A stretch of DNA of 64,000 nucleotides from JBLHZY01 sp050633265 (GCA_050633265.1 JBOEGE010000005.1:124001-188000); one strand, 5' to 3'. Shown: positions 16,812-26,557, counted from the stretch's first letter. Made by a program: numbers and translations. Notes: generated from the sequence alone by a model not told the origin.

Positions 16812-19462
16812 TATCCTGCTTCCCGTTCTGCTTTGGCGCGTGAGAGATGCTCAAGCACCTGATCGCGCGGACCATCCACCGCAAGGCGGCCATTTTGCAA
16901 AATAACGGTGCGATCTGTGAGCTTTAGGATCGGCACCCGATGGGTTGCGATCACGGCTGTGCGATGCTCTAGCCAGCTTTCAAGGCGGCTCACAAGCGTG
17001 CTTTCCAGCGTTTGATCCAGCGCGGCGGTTGGCTCATCGAGCAGGACAATACGCGGGTCTTGCAACCAAATGCGCGCCCAGCCGATGGATTGGCGCTGGC
17101 CAATGGAAAGCCCCTCACCCCCATCGCGAATTTCCAGATCAAGCCCCTTGTGATGGCCGCGCACAAACGGCCCAAGCCCGGCAAAATCAAGCGCCTCAAG
17201 CATGCGATCATCATCGCGCTCAAGCCCGTTGAGGTTAAGATTTTCGCGCAGGGTTCCCGAGAAAAGCCGCACATCTTGGCTTAGATATCCAAGGTTGCGG
17301 CGGATGTCTTTGGGATCAATCTGCCCCATCTCAACACCATCAAGCATCAAGCGGCCCCCCGAGGGCGCATAGAGGCCCGAGAGCACCTTAAGAAGCGTCG
17401 ATTTGCCCGAGCCATTGGAGCCAAGAACCGCAACTTTCTGCCCCTCTTTGATCGCCAAAGCCGGCACATCAAGAACAAGCCCGCCCTCGGCATCATAGCG
17501 ATATTCCATCGCGTGCAGCTCGAAATTTCCGCTCAACTTATCGCGGCGAAGATAGCTGCGCCCGCCGGCATATTCCTGCTCGGCTTCAGCAATCGCATCA
17601 AGCCCATCAAGCGCGGCCCGCACATTCGACCAGCGCGCCATGGTGCCCGCAAGTTGGGTCAACGGCGCAAGCGTGCGCGATGTCAGCAAGCCGACAGCAA
17701 TGATCGTCCCGACAGTAAATTCGCCTTTGAAAACAAGGAATGTCCCGGCCATCACAGCAATAATATAGGTCGCCTGCTGAAGCCCTTGGCTCCAATAGGT
17801 AAGCAAAGCGGCAAGGCGGCGCTGCTCGCTTGATTTGGTCGCCGAAAGCGCATTCAGCTCATCCCAAAGACGGCGCACACGCTCTTCGCCGCGCTGGGTT
17901 TTCAGCGTATCCAGCTCAAAAATCGCCTCGTGCAACAGGCGCGAGGCCTTAACGGAGGCGCCTTGGGTCTGCTTGGTCAGCTCGATCATCTTGCGCTGAA
18001 AGAAATAGCCCGGCGCGACCATCAAGATGCCGCCCACGATCAGCACCCAAACGATATTGCCCGCAATCGACCAAACCAGCAGTAAGAACACCGCGATAAA
18101 GGGCACATCCGTGATCGTCCCGATGGTCGAGGAGGTAAAGAATTCGCGCACCGAGCCAAACTCGCGCATCGCCGAGAAAAGCCCCGAGGGCGAGGTGATT
18201 TTCTTATCCGAACGCATGCCCAAAATGCGGCCCATCAGAAGCGATTGCACCTGCATCTCGATCACGCGCCCGGCCCCATCCATCAGCCGCGAGCGCGCCA
18301 ATTTCAGCCCCGCTTCAAGCGCGATGGCAAGGAATGCGCCGATCGCCAGAACCCACAAAGTTGCCACGGATTGATGCGGAATGACCCGATCATAAACCTG
18401 CAAAGAAAACAGCGCGACAGCCACAGCAAGCAGATTGGCCACAAGCGAGCCAAGCGCGATTTCCGCGATCTGGCGGCGAAAGCGCGGGAACTCGCCCCAG
18501 AACCAATGGCGGCTGATCTTGTCGGGCATATGGGTCTGGGCGAGCTGCTTCATCGAGGCTTTGCCGCGCAGCAAAACGCCGGTAAACACCGGCTCAAAAT
18601 CCGCAAGCGGCACATCCATGCGATGGCCCGCAACGCTTGGATCATAGACCGAAAGCGTGTTGCGATCCTGCGAGAGGATCAGCACCGCCTGGCCCGATTT
18701 CATGATCGCAAGGGCGGGCCAAAGATCGGGCATCACTTGCGCAACAGTGGCAATCTCGGCCTTCAATCCGGTTGCCTGAAGCCCGACCAAAAGCGTGGTT
18801 GGCGAAACATCGCCCGCCTTATGGGCGCGCATCGCTTCATAGGCATCCGCACTGGCCGCCTCGCAGCCCAAATACCCGGCATAAGCGACGATCAAATCAG
18901 CGCGGTTTGAAACCCGGTCTTCGGCGCTTCGGCTTGGATTTTTTGAGGTTTCGAAAACACGGTGTGCGGTAAAGGCGGGCGCGGCGGCGGCGATCTGTGG
19001 CTCGGGGCCATCGGTCAGCTCAATGCGCGGGGCAATATCGGGCAGTTCGGCGGCATCTGCCGGCGCTTCAGAGGCCTCAGGCGCAGCATCGCGGCGCATG
19101 ATGCGCGAGGGCGCGGCGGGCGCCTCAAAGGCAACAACGGCCTCGGGCGCGCCGATCTCTTCGTTCTGTGAGGCGGCGCTTTGATCGTTTTCGCTTGGCG
19201 CGGGGCGGCTCAAAAAGGGCAGATCATCCGCGGCGAGCTTCGAGTTTTGTTCTACATTTTCAACAGCTTGCGGATTGCTTTGCGCCCCATCTTGGGTCGA
19301 GTCTACAAAAGCCTCTTCGCCGAAAGCCCCCGCCCCCTCTAAAACGCCATCAGCCGCCTCTGCGGGCGGCTCGTTTTGGGGCGCATCGGCTTTGGCCTGA
19401 TCCGCAGGCTTGGCTGGCCTGCGCCCTGCATTGATCGTAAAGGCTATCGGTTTATCGCTCAA
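16811..19462 (-). CDS. type I secretion system permease/ATPase (LapB/RtxB type)
   Basis: An 883-residue ABC exporter. Residues 1 to about 180 are an acidic, Ala/Pro/Glu-rich and probably disordered extension. Residues about 185-300 are a C39-like domain without an obvious catalytic Cys, as in exporters of unprocessed adhesins. Membrane helices fill about 330-620, and the nucleotide-binding domain has Walker A GSNGSGKST (about 681-689), signature LSIGQRQ (about 785) and LLDEPTAALD (about 807). It would drive one-step secretion of the adhesin at 20896-24018. Its start overlaps the TolC-like gene stop by 4 bases. The long N-terminal extension is unusual for the family. Confidence 0.95.
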   Translation of the reverse strand: MSDKPIAFTINAGRRPAKPADQAKADAPQNEPPAEAADGVLEGAGAFGEEAFVDSTQDGAQSNPQAVENVEQNSKLAADDLPFLSRPAPSENDQSAASQNEEIGAPEAVVAFEAPAAPSRIMRRDAAPEASEAPADAAELPDIAPRIELTDGPEPQIAAAAPAFTAHRVFETSKNPSRSAEDRVSNRADLIVAYAGYLGCEAASADAYEAMRAHKAGDVSPTTLLVGLQATGLKAEIATVAQVMPDLWPALAIMKSGQAVLILSQDRNTLSVYDPSVAGHRMDVPLADFEPVFTGVLLRGKASMKQLAQTHMPDKISRHWFWGEFPRFRRQIAEIALGSLVANLLAVAVALFSLQVYDRVIPHQSVATLWVLAIGAFLAIALEAGLKLARSRLMDGAGRVIEMQVQSLLMGRILGMRSDKKITSPSGLFSAMREFGSVREFFTSSTIGTITDVPFIAVFLLLVWSIAGNIVWVLIVGGILMVAPGYFFQRKMIELTKQTQGASVKASRLLHEAIFELDTLKTQRGEERVRRLWDELNALSATKSSEQRRLAALLTYWSQGLQQATYIIAVMAGTFLVFKGEFTVGTIIAVGLLTSRTLAPLTQLAGTMARWSNVRAALDGLDAIAEAEQEYAGGRSYLRRDKLSGNFELHAMEYRYDAEGGLVLDVPALAIKEGQKVAVLGSNGSGKSTLLKVLSGLYAPSGGRLMLDGVEMGQIDPKDIRRNLGYLSQDVRLFSGTLRENLNLNGLERDDDRMLEALDFAGLGPFVRGHHKGLDLEIRDGGEGLSIGQRQSIGWARIWLQDPRIVLLDEPTAALDQTLESTLVSRLESWLEHRTAVIATHRVPILKLTDRTVILQNGRLAVDGPRDQVLEHLSRAKAEREAG

Positions 19463-20832
19463 ATCTTCGCCCCATCAACCAAAACACCCATCTCTTTTGC
19501 GATTTCCAACTGCGTCAGCGGCACATCATATTTCAAATCAATCTGTGCACGGCTCTGGTCTATCACCGTTTCATACATGCTGACCAGCTCAAGAACCTTG
19601 CGTTTTCCGGCCTGAAATTGCCGCTCAAACAGGCGCAGGTTTTCTGCGGATTGGGCGGCCAGATTGCGCGCATCGGCTTCTTGGCGCGCGCTCGAAGAAA
19701 TCTTCTGCTCAAGGCGGGCCGCGCGCCGGTTTGCCGCCTCAACCGCTTCGCCAACGCGCAGCGATGCGGCCTCTTCTTGTGCGCTAACTGCGCGCAGATT
19801 ATCGCCGGTGTTAAAGCCGATCCCCGCACCGCCCGCTTTGATCCCGGCCTTGCCCGAGGCCAGATCGCCCGAGGCAGACACAGACGGCAAAAGCCCGGCG
19901 CGATCCATCCGGCTTTGGGCCACAGCGCGCCCCGCTTCGGCCTCGGCCAAAAGCACCGAAAGCGCCCCCGAGCCAAGGCGCGGAACAGTGATACCGCCCC
20001 CGCCCGAAAGCCCTTCGACCCCGCCCGCGGCCATGGCATTCAGTTCTGCCATCGCAGTTGCTGCGGTTTCATTCTGGGCGCGCGCATCCGCTTCCATTTC
20101 GCTCAGCTTGGCTGAAACGATCGAAAGCTGCGTGCGATCAGCGATCCCGCCATTCACCCGCCCCTCAATGATGCGGTGATATTCGCGCATCTGGGTCACG
20201 CCGCGCGCGGCCAGGGCGGCTTTCTCTTGGGCTTTTTGGGCGGTGATATACAGCACCAGCGCCTCGTAAACCCGATCATTCACATCCTTTGAAAGCGTCA
20301 CCGCCGCGACTTCAACATCCGCGCGGGCAAAGGCGCGTTCGGCCTTTTTGCGCCCGTTATCAAACAACACTTGCTCCACAATCAGCGAGGCGACGAAATC
20401 ACCAAGCGAGGTCAGGCTGATCGAGGGGCCAATCGTTGGCAGCCAGTTCTTGGAGGCCGCCACAGCGCGCAGCCGGGCCGAGCGCAATTCCGCCTCTGAG
20501 GCGCGCGTGCTTGCCGCCGTAACAGACTGAGCAACCCGCCCATAAGCCGATCCAGACGACAGCACGGATTTGCGCGATTGCAGCGTTTCGATGATCTGGG
20601 AATAGTCTTTATCCGCCGCGTCTACATCGCGTTGCTCAAAAGCGCGCGCCGGGGCGGCCGTTTTGACTTCATCGGAATTTGACTTTGCTTTGAAGGGGTT
20701 AGAGATACCCGCCCCGGAAAAGGGCAGCTTTCCTGAGGTTGCCTCAGGATTTCCAAGGCAAGCGCTGAGTGTAAATGCCAATGTCGCAAATAATGCGCCC
20801 TGCTTGATGTGCCCTCGCAAAACCGCCCCCAA
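19459..20832 (-). CDS. TolC family outer membrane protein, probable lipoprotein
   Basis: About 457 residues with two repeats of long alpha-helical segments typical of outer-membrane efflux/secretion channels (for example the SYLRSARLRAVAASKNWLPTIGPSISLTSLGDFVAS-like region shortened here to LRAVAASKNWLPTIGPSISL, and LRLFERQFQAGKRKVLELVS). The N-terminus has a lipobox, FTLSAC, so the mature protein may be lipid-anchored at Cys, near residue 25. No in-frame ATG exists there; the TTG at 20830-20832 or the TTG four codons on are the likely starts. It completes the type I secretion machine with the adjacent ABC exporter and adaptor. Confidence 0.9.
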   Translation of the reverse strand: MGAVLRGHIKQGALFATLAFTLSACLGNPEATSGKLPFSGAGISNPFKAKSNSDEVKTAAPARAFEQRDVDAADKDYSQIIETLQSRKSVLSSGSAYGRVAQSVTAASTRASEAELRSARLRAVAASKNWLPTIGPSISLTSLGDFVASLIVEQVLFDNGRKKAERAFARADVEVAAVTLSKDVNDRVYEALVLYITAQKAQEKAALAARGVTQMREYHRIIEGRVNGGIADRTQLSIVSAKLSEMEADARAQNETAATAMAELNAMAAGGVEGLSGGGGITVPRLGSGALSVLLAEAEAGRAVAQSRMDRAGLLPSVSASGDLASGKAGIKAGGAGIGFNTGDNLRAVSAQEEAASLRVGEAVEAANRRAARLEQKISSSARQEADARNLAAQSAENLRLFERQFQAGKRKVLELVSMYETVIDQSRAQIDLKYDVPLTQLEIAKEMGVLVDGAKI

Positions 20833-20895
20833 AATTCATTGCCAAACTGCGGATCAAAGCGGGGGATCTTTGCCCCCCTGCCCTGGCCGTAATCA

Positions 20896-23800
20896 TTAAA
20901 TAACTGTCACGCCGTCTTCGACCATCACACGGCCCTCATCATCACCAAGGGTAAAGATGTGATAGGTCTGGCCTTCGATAACCGTGGTGTTGCCAGTTGC
21001 CTGACCGCCCACAATCGAGACCGTATCATCAACACCGCCATGCACTGTCAGATCGTTGGAATGATCCGAAAGACCTTCAAGTTGAGCGGCCGTGATCGTC
21101 AAAGTGCTGTCCTCAGCAAAGCGCAGATCGACCGCTTCGATTTGGAAATTCGCAAGGCCCGGATTGCTCAGATCAACAACCGAAGTGGTCGCTTCATCCA
21201 GAACAAACATTGTGCCTGTGTTGTTGCCTGCGTGATCTTGGGCGGTGACCACAAGATGCGAGCCATCGGGAATGGTGTTGTTGAAATCAAACTCCATCTC
21301 GCCGCGGCTGTTTGGCCCGGTTGCATCAAAGGAGACGCTGGAGGCCACGCCATCGTGATTGACTTGCTGAATGTCATAGCTGGCGAAATCTTCGGCATTG
21401 GCCGTGCTGATCCCGCGCACCCCATCAAAGCCGCGCTCATAAGCGGTAATCACAGGCGCCTCGGCAATCGTATCAACCATGAAGGTTTCGGTGATCGAGC
21501 GCATGTTGCCCGCCGCATCAATCGCCGAAATCTGCGCCGCAGCCGTATATTCACCGCCCGGAATTTCCGCAGCGGTAAAATCGACTGTCCAATTGCCATT
21601 CGCATCAACATTGGCCGCATGGGTGATCCCATTGACCGTGATCGAGACTTGCGAACCGGCCTCAACCGTCCCGTTCAGAGTAAGCCCATCGGCACGCTCA
21701 GCTGCATTGAGGAAACCGTCGCCCTCGATCTGTCCTGTGAGGCCAAGGTTATTCACCAAAGTATCGACCCGCACCGAGCTGTTGATCGTATCAACGTTGC
21801 CCGCCGCATCCGTGGCCGTCACAACAATCGCTTGATTGCTCTCGCCCGCAGGAATATCGCCCGCGCCGAAATTCACCGACCAATTGCCATTCGCATCAAC
21901 CGATGCTGGGCGCGATGTCGCCCCAAAACGAACCGAAACACTTGAACCCGGCTCAACCGTCCCATCCAAGCGAAGCCCGCCAGCGGCTTCAGACGCGTTG
22001 ATGATATTGTCGCCCGCGATCGGATTGGTGATTTGCGTGAGGTTCATCACGGCCGTATCAACATGCACTGTATCACTGACCGAACGGGTATTGCCCGCGC
22101 TATCGGTAATCGTCGCGCTGATCGGCGCATCATATGTGCCTTGGGGAATTTCCGCCGCAGCAAAGAGGCTCGACCATTGGCCATTGGCATTGGCGACAAC
22201 ATTATGCGTTGTCCCGCCAAGCGCCACAGCAACCGTAAGACCCGGCGTCGCGGTCCCTGTCAGCAAAACACCATCGGCGCGCTCAACAGCGTTGATCGTA
22301 TCATCGCCCTCAATCGCCGCCGCGCTCAGGGCAACATCGCCCGCAACCGTATCAATGCGCACGGTGGAATTGGCCGTTGTAACGTTGCCCGCAGGATCGG
22401 TCGCAACGGCCGTAACGGTCGCGTTATATTCGCCCGAGTTGATCTCATAAGCCGCGAAACTCGCGCTCCAGCTGCCATCTGCGGCAACAGTTGCGCTATG
22501 GGTCACCGCACCAAGCGAAACCTGAACGGTCGAGCCCGCCTGCGCTGTCCCGGTCAGAACAACACCATCAGAAGCCTCGGCTTGGTTGATGATATTATCG
22601 CCCTCAATCGGCGCGCCAATCGCAACGGCGCCATGGGTATCCACATGGATCGCGTGCGTCGTTGAAGCAGAGTTGCCCGCCCAATCCGTCGTTGTCGCAG
22701 TGATCGTTGTGTCATACTCGCCCGCCGGCAAATCGCCCGGCGCAAATGTCACACTCCAAGCGCCATCCGCCCCGACCGTAACCGTGCGGCTCGCGCCCTC
22801 AATATCAATCTTAACAGTCGATCCTGGCTCGGAATGGCCGTTGATGATCACGCCGCCAGAAGCCTCAGCCGCATTCACAACATCATCCCCGGCAACCGTA
22901 TTCACCGAGATCGGGCCCGCAACCGTATCGACAACAATCGTATCGGTGAAGGTCTGCGCGTTGCCGTGAATATCAGTGGTGATAAAGGTCACAGCCGCTT
23001 CATATTCGCCCGCGGCCAATTCGCCCGGCGCAAAAGAGAAAGACCAAGCGCCTGTCGAGCTGACAGTCGTGCTGCGCTCAAGCCCGCCCACTTGGATCAT
23101 CACCGTCGCGCCCGCTTCGCCCGTCCCGGCAATATCAACACCATCGGCATAATCCACACCATTCACCACGTGACTGGTGGATTTCAGGCCGGATTGAACG
23201 CTCAAATCTGGGGGTGTCGTATCAATAAGAACCGAAGGGCCCGTCAAACCAATCACATCGCCATCAGGCTCGGTGATCGAGACAGAAACATCATATCCAC
23301 CATCCTCAGGCAAAACGCCCGGCAGGAATGTGGTTTCCCAAGTGCCATCGCCACCCGCCACAACATCTTGTGTCGTGCCGCCCAGCGTTACAGCAACGCT
23401 CGACCCTGGCTCAGCTGTACCCGTAACAACAACAGACTCCGCAGGATCGCCATGCTCATCCCCAACAACAACAACATCGCCGCCATTAACAGTTGGCTCA
23501 ACAGGCACAGGCTGATTGCCACCTCCGCCACCGCCGCCACCGCCGCCGCTAGCAATAAGCCCCGCACCAGCAAGCCCCGCAGCTCCAGGCCAAAGCCCCG
23601 CCATCAAAGGCGCAGCAATCGGCGCAACTACCGGCTCAATACGATCCAGATCAAAGAAGACCAGATCATCATTGGGGCCCCATTTCTCAAGGCCCGCGCT
23701 CTCATATACATAGCTCGCCGCAACCTCGCCCTCGCCGACATCCGCCAGCTCAACACGGTTCAAGCTCCCGTTTTCACTCAGGAAAAGCGCCTTTTCAGGG

Positions 23801-24018
23801 CCAGTGTAAAACCCTTCAAGCACGATCGTAGAGCCATCTGCCAGCAAGAGCTGTAGATTGCCGCCAGTGCGGGTGTAAGAGACCACCTGCGCCGTGCTGA
23901 GATTGAGAGAAACTTCCCGACTTCCAGCCGTTGACAATACGCCGCCAAGCTCGCCTGCAAGTGTTCCGGTTTGAGTAAGACCTGCGCTATCGCGCACTAC
24001 ATAATCCATATCAACCAT
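20896..24018 (-). CDS. BapA-like adhesin with seven Ig-like repeats, type I secretion substrate
   Basis: A 1040-residue protein of low Cys content. Residues 1-130 resemble the N-terminal prefix domain of BapA/LapF adhesins; a hydrophobic stretch and a run of ten glycines (about 145-165) follow. From about 170 to 870 lie seven Ig-like units of 95-105 residues, each ending in (V/I)DT and repeating the pattern VxLxGTAxPGSxVxVxxGxxTxxxxxxxxGxW. The last 100 residues (ITAAQLEGLSDHSNDLTVHGG to the end) resemble the C-terminal secretion region of such adhesins. No RTX nonapeptide array is seen. The start has GAGGTAAAG upstream. First gene of the secretion operon; expected to act at the cell surface in attachment or biofilm. 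Confidence 0.88.
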   Translation of the reverse strand: MVDMDYVVRDSAGLTQTGTLAGELGGVLSTAGSREVSLNLSTAQVVSYTRTGGNLQLLLADGSTIVLEGFYTGPEKALFLSENGSLNRVELADVGEGEVAASYVYESAGLEKWGPNDDLVFFDLDRIEPVVAPIAAPLMAGLWPGAAGLAGAGLIASGGGGGGGGGGNQPVPVEPTVNGGDVVVVGDEHGDPAESVVVTGTAEPGSSVAVTLGGTTQDVVAGGDGTWETTFLPGVLPEDGGYDVSVSITEPDGDVIGLTGPSVLIDTTPPDLSVQSGLKSTSHVVNGVDYADGVDIAGTGEAGATVMIQVGGLERSTTVSSTGAWSFSFAPGELAAGEYEAAVTFITTDIHGNAQTFTDTIVVDTVAGPISVNTVAGDDVVNAAEASGGVIINGHSEPGSTVKIDIEGASRTVTVGADGAWSVTFAPGDLPAGEYDTTITATTTDWAGNSASTTHAIHVDTHGAVAIGAPIEGDNIINQAEASDGVVLTGTAQAGSTVQVSLGAVTHSATVAADGSWSASFAAYEINSGEYNATVTAVATDPAGNVTTANSTVRIDTVAGDVALSAAAIEGDDTINAVERADGVLLTGTATPGLTVAVALGGTTHNVVANANGQWSSLFAAAEIPQGTYDAPISATITDSAGNTRSVSDTVHVDTAVMNLTQITNPIAGDNIINASEAAGGLRLDGTVEPGSSVSVRFGATSRPASVDANGNWSVNFGAGDIPAGESNQAIVVTATDAAGNVDTINSSVRVDTLVNNLGLTGQIEGDGFLNAAERADGLTLNGTVEAGSQVSITVNGITHAANVDANGNWTVDFTAAEIPGGEYTAAAQISAIDAAGNMRSITETFMVDTIAEAPVITAYERGFDGVRGISTANAEDFASYDIQQVNHDGVASSVSFDATGPNSRGEMEFDFNNTIPDGSHLVVTAQDHAGNNTGTMFVLDEATTSVVDLSNPGLANFQIEAVDLRFAEDSTLTITAAQLEGLSDHSNDLTVHGGVDDTVSIVGGQATGNTTVIEGQTYHIFTLGDDEGRVMVEDGVTVI

Positions 24019-24546
24019 ATTTATACCGCTTTACCTCGATGATGCCGCAACTTGTGTGCCGCTTATTTTGATTTGCCAATAGCCATACAGGAATCGTGAT
24101 TCTGACGCTAGGGTAAAGTTTCCACTTTCCGCAAAATGCTGTGAAATCAACCCAAATGTTGTGTTTTTGTGCAAAATAGGCCCCAATTGGCCGGCCTCTA
24201 TGGGCCAACACAAGGGGTTGATGCCAAGCGGCTCACATCATTAGATCATTTCTCGCAGCGGCCCGCGGCTTTTCGCCAATGGCAAAGCACAAACCCGCCA
24301 AGACGCCCCCAAATGGCCCCTCTAGCGCGCAATTGAAGGCGCTGAGACTCGCAGCTTACATATTCAAGGCAGAGCTTTGGCGACTGATCCGCTGCAACGG
24401 TTTGGCCTCTGTCTTTGCCTGGCCTGCCTGCAAAGGACTGGCTAAGCCCAAATGACCACCTACTGAAGGGATTGACCTGCTGAAAGTGGGCGGCCCTGCC
24501 GAAAAGGGCTGACCAACCGCAAAGGGACTGGCCCGCCAAATCGCCC
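24019..24546. other. 528-base intergenic region with degenerate short repeats
   Basis: No convincing gene. It should hold the adhesin promoter (about 24040-24220, AT-richer). At about 24427-24540 there are five or six imperfect copies of a 16-24 base motif of the form (C/T)TG(A/C)AAAGGG(A/C)TG(A/G)CC, in the region just after the capsule-export operon. Their function is unknown. Confidence 0.4.
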
Positions 24547-25875
24547 CTAAGGCCGCGCCAAAAGAACCTTCACCATCGCAAACAGGCTCAAAAGCGCAAA
24601 ACATGCCACCAATGCGCTGAGGATCGGGTTGGGGGCAGCGGCCCGCCCGGAAGTGCGCGGCGGCACGATGATCTGAAAGCTGCTGCGCCCCAATGCCGCC
24701 GCTTCGCTGGCTTGCACCAAAGCGGCAAGGCTCGTGCTCAGCGTTTCCTCAGCAATACGCACTTGAAGCGCGGCCAGCTCATTCTCAACCAGCAAGGCAT
24801 TCAATGATGGCGCGCCGCCCTGCGCCTCAACCAACAAACGCCGCTCCTGCTCGATCCGCTGGCGCAACAACCCTTCGCGCTCTTTCAATCGCTGGGTGGC
24901 ATATGTCTCTGCTTGGCCGCCAACTTCGGCCTGCTGGATCATGCTGACCAGCGCCAAAGCCTCGCTCTCCATCTGCTGAATATTGGCATAAACGCCCTCA
25001 ATTCGCGCCTGCGGGCTCACTTCTCCGCTGGCAATCTGGCGCGCAACAAGCGCCCGCTGCGCCTGCGATAGGCCAGCACGCGCCTCAACCACCGAAGCGC
25101 GCGCCTGCGCCATACGCTGCTCAAACAAAGCATCCGAAAGATCATTGATCTGCGCGGCTGTGCGCGCAAGCACCGCCTCCGAGATCGAAATCGCCTGATC
25201 CGGAGCCGGCGCCCGCACATAAAGCGTCATCAGCCCGGTCTGCATATTGATCGAACTGTCAACAAAACGCGAAAACTGATCCCGCTTGGAAATCCGCAAA
25301 ATGGGAAAATCGCGCAGGCGGCGCAGCGGATCCATTTCACGCGAACTCAAACGGCTGATCAGCCCCATTGCCCCCTCAAGCTCATCCATAAGTGCCTGAG
25401 ATTGCACATATTCATGTGCCATAAAGGCTTCGTTCATCTGGCTTGGCGCGGCCAAAGACCCAAGCAACCCGCCAAGATCGGCCTCGCCGCCCCCGCCCGG
25501 TTTGGCAATCACAACAACCGCGCGCGCCTCATATAGCGGCACCGCGATCAGCGATTGATAAGCCAAGACCAAAAGCACAGGCGCCAAAACAAACCCAGCC
25601 AACTGGCGCAAAAGCCGCGCCTTTCGCACCTTTGCGCGCTGCAAAAATGCGCTTTGCGCCGCGCCAATCACCTGCTGATCCGGAACAAGCCTCTGCGCCT
25701 CTGCCGCGCGGTTCTCAGCTGCGGCCTGTTGCGCGCGCGCCTGTTCTTCTTGGGCAATTTTTGCGCGCTCCTCACGCCAAGCCTGCGCCCGCAAATCCCC
25801 CTCAGGCGCGATCACATTGGAGGGCGCGCGCGCACTATCATCTGCGAATTTTGCAACGGATTCAGAAGGTTTCAA
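24547..25875 (-). CDS. capsule polysaccharide export inner-membrane protein (KpsE/CtrB-like)
   Basis: A 442-residue polysaccharide co-polymerase-like protein: a charged, Ala/Gln-rich cytoplasmic N-terminus (1-90), a membrane helix (about 93-113, VLAPVLLVLAYQSLIAVPLY), a periplasmic part with long coiled coils (about 230-390) and a second helix at the C-terminus (PILSALVACFALLSLFAMVKV). This topology and the SALMDELEGAM-like motif (QALMDELEGAMGLI) match KpsE/CtrB, which link the ABC exporter to the outer-membrane channel. The start is a TTG with AAGGAGG 6 bases upstream, overlapping the ATPase gene by 14 bases. No KpsD-like channel gene is present in the window. Confidence 0.85.
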   Translation of the reverse strand: MKPSESVAKFADDSARAPSNVIAPEGDLRAQAWREERAKIAQEEQARAQQAAAENRAAEAQRLVPDQQVIGAAQSAFLQRAKVRKARLLRQLAGFVLAPVLLVLAYQSLIAVPLYEARAVVVIAKPGGGGEADLGGLLGSLAAPSQMNEAFMAHEYVQSQALMDELEGAMGLISRLSSREMDPLRRLRDFPILRISKRDQFSRFVDSSINMQTGLMTLYVRAPAPDQAISISEAVLARTAAQINDLSDALFEQRMAQARASVVEARAGLSQAQRALVARQIASGEVSPQARIEGVYANIQQMESEALALVSMIQQAEVGGQAETYATQRLKEREGLLRQRIEQERRLLVEAQGGAPSLNALLVENELAALQVRIAEETLSTSLAALVQASEAAALGRSSFQIIVPPRTSGRAAAPNPILSALVACFALLSLFAMVKVLLARP

Positions 25876-26557
25876 GCGCGGCCTCCTTGCTTTGATCTGC
25901 GCCGCTCAAACGCCCAAGACGCAGAATTTCAACCGCCAAACCCACATCACTTACGGAAAATAATTTACTGGAAACAAAGACAAAAAAGCGATTGCACCAA
26001 TGCTGTATCTGCCGCGGATTATGCGACACGAGGATCAGCCCCGCGCCCTGAAGCCGCGCCGAAATGCGCGCTTCAACCGCGTCACTTTGCGGCCCGGCTA
26101 GCGCGCCAATCATCTCATCCGCGATATAGATGTCGCAGCGCGGAGCAAGCGAACACGCCAAGCCGATCTGCGCCCGTTGCGGCGGCGCAAAGGCGCCAAA
26201 TTTCTGCGAAAGCGCGCCCCCAAGGCCCGGCCACCCCGCGACAAAGGCAAGCATCTCCTGCGGCGCTGCGCCTGATAGCTGCGCGATCATCGCAACATTC
26301 TGCGCCACACTCAATTCAGGCGCAAAAGCATCAGTATTTCCAAGCGGCCAGGAGGTTTTGCAACGGTGATCAATCGCCCCGCTGTCAGGCCGCTCAACCC
26401 CGCAAAGCAACCGCGCCAAAATCGACTTTTCCACACCCGTTTGCGCCAATATCCCGACGCGTTCACCAGCGCCAAACACAGCATCGACATGATCCAAAAC
26501 CATGCCCGGCGCGCCCTGCAATCGGCGCGATTTGCAAACATCCGACAGAACAATCAT
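25862..26557 (-). CDS. KpsT-like ABC transporter ATP-binding protein with degenerate P-loop
   Basis: A 231-residue ABC ATPase homologue placed between the KpsM- and KpsE-like genes. It keeps the Walker B-like CDIYIADE (about 141-148) and the H-loop LVSHN, but Walker A reads AQTGVEKSI (about 38-46) instead of GxxGxGKST, losing two glycines and the final Thr, and the signature LSSGM region reads FAPPQ. ATP binding may be weak or absent. It could be an inactive partner or a decaying copy; an intact frame and tight gene overlaps (4 and 14 bases) argue for retained function. KpsT normally energises export of capsule polysaccharide with KpsM. Confidence 0.75.
   Translation of the reverse strand: MIVLSDVCKSRRLQGAPGMVLDHVDAVFGAGERVGILAQTGVEKSILARLLCGVERPDSGAIDHRCKTSWPLGNTDAFAPELSVAQNVAMIAQLSGAAPQEMLAFVAGWPGLGGALSQKFGAFAPPQRAQIGLACSLAPRCDIYIADEMIGALAGPQSDAVEARISARLQGAGLILVSHNPRQIQHWCNRFFVFVSSKLFSVSDVGLAVEILRLGRLSGADQSKEAALETF

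Noticed and set aside
23510..23560. Glycine codon run in the adhesin as a possible sequence artefact
   Set aside because: The frame continues correctly on both sides, and poly-Gly linkers at this place are known in such adhesins.
24427..24540. CRISPR array
   Set aside because: The repeats are imperfect, too close together and have no regular spacers; no cas genes are present.
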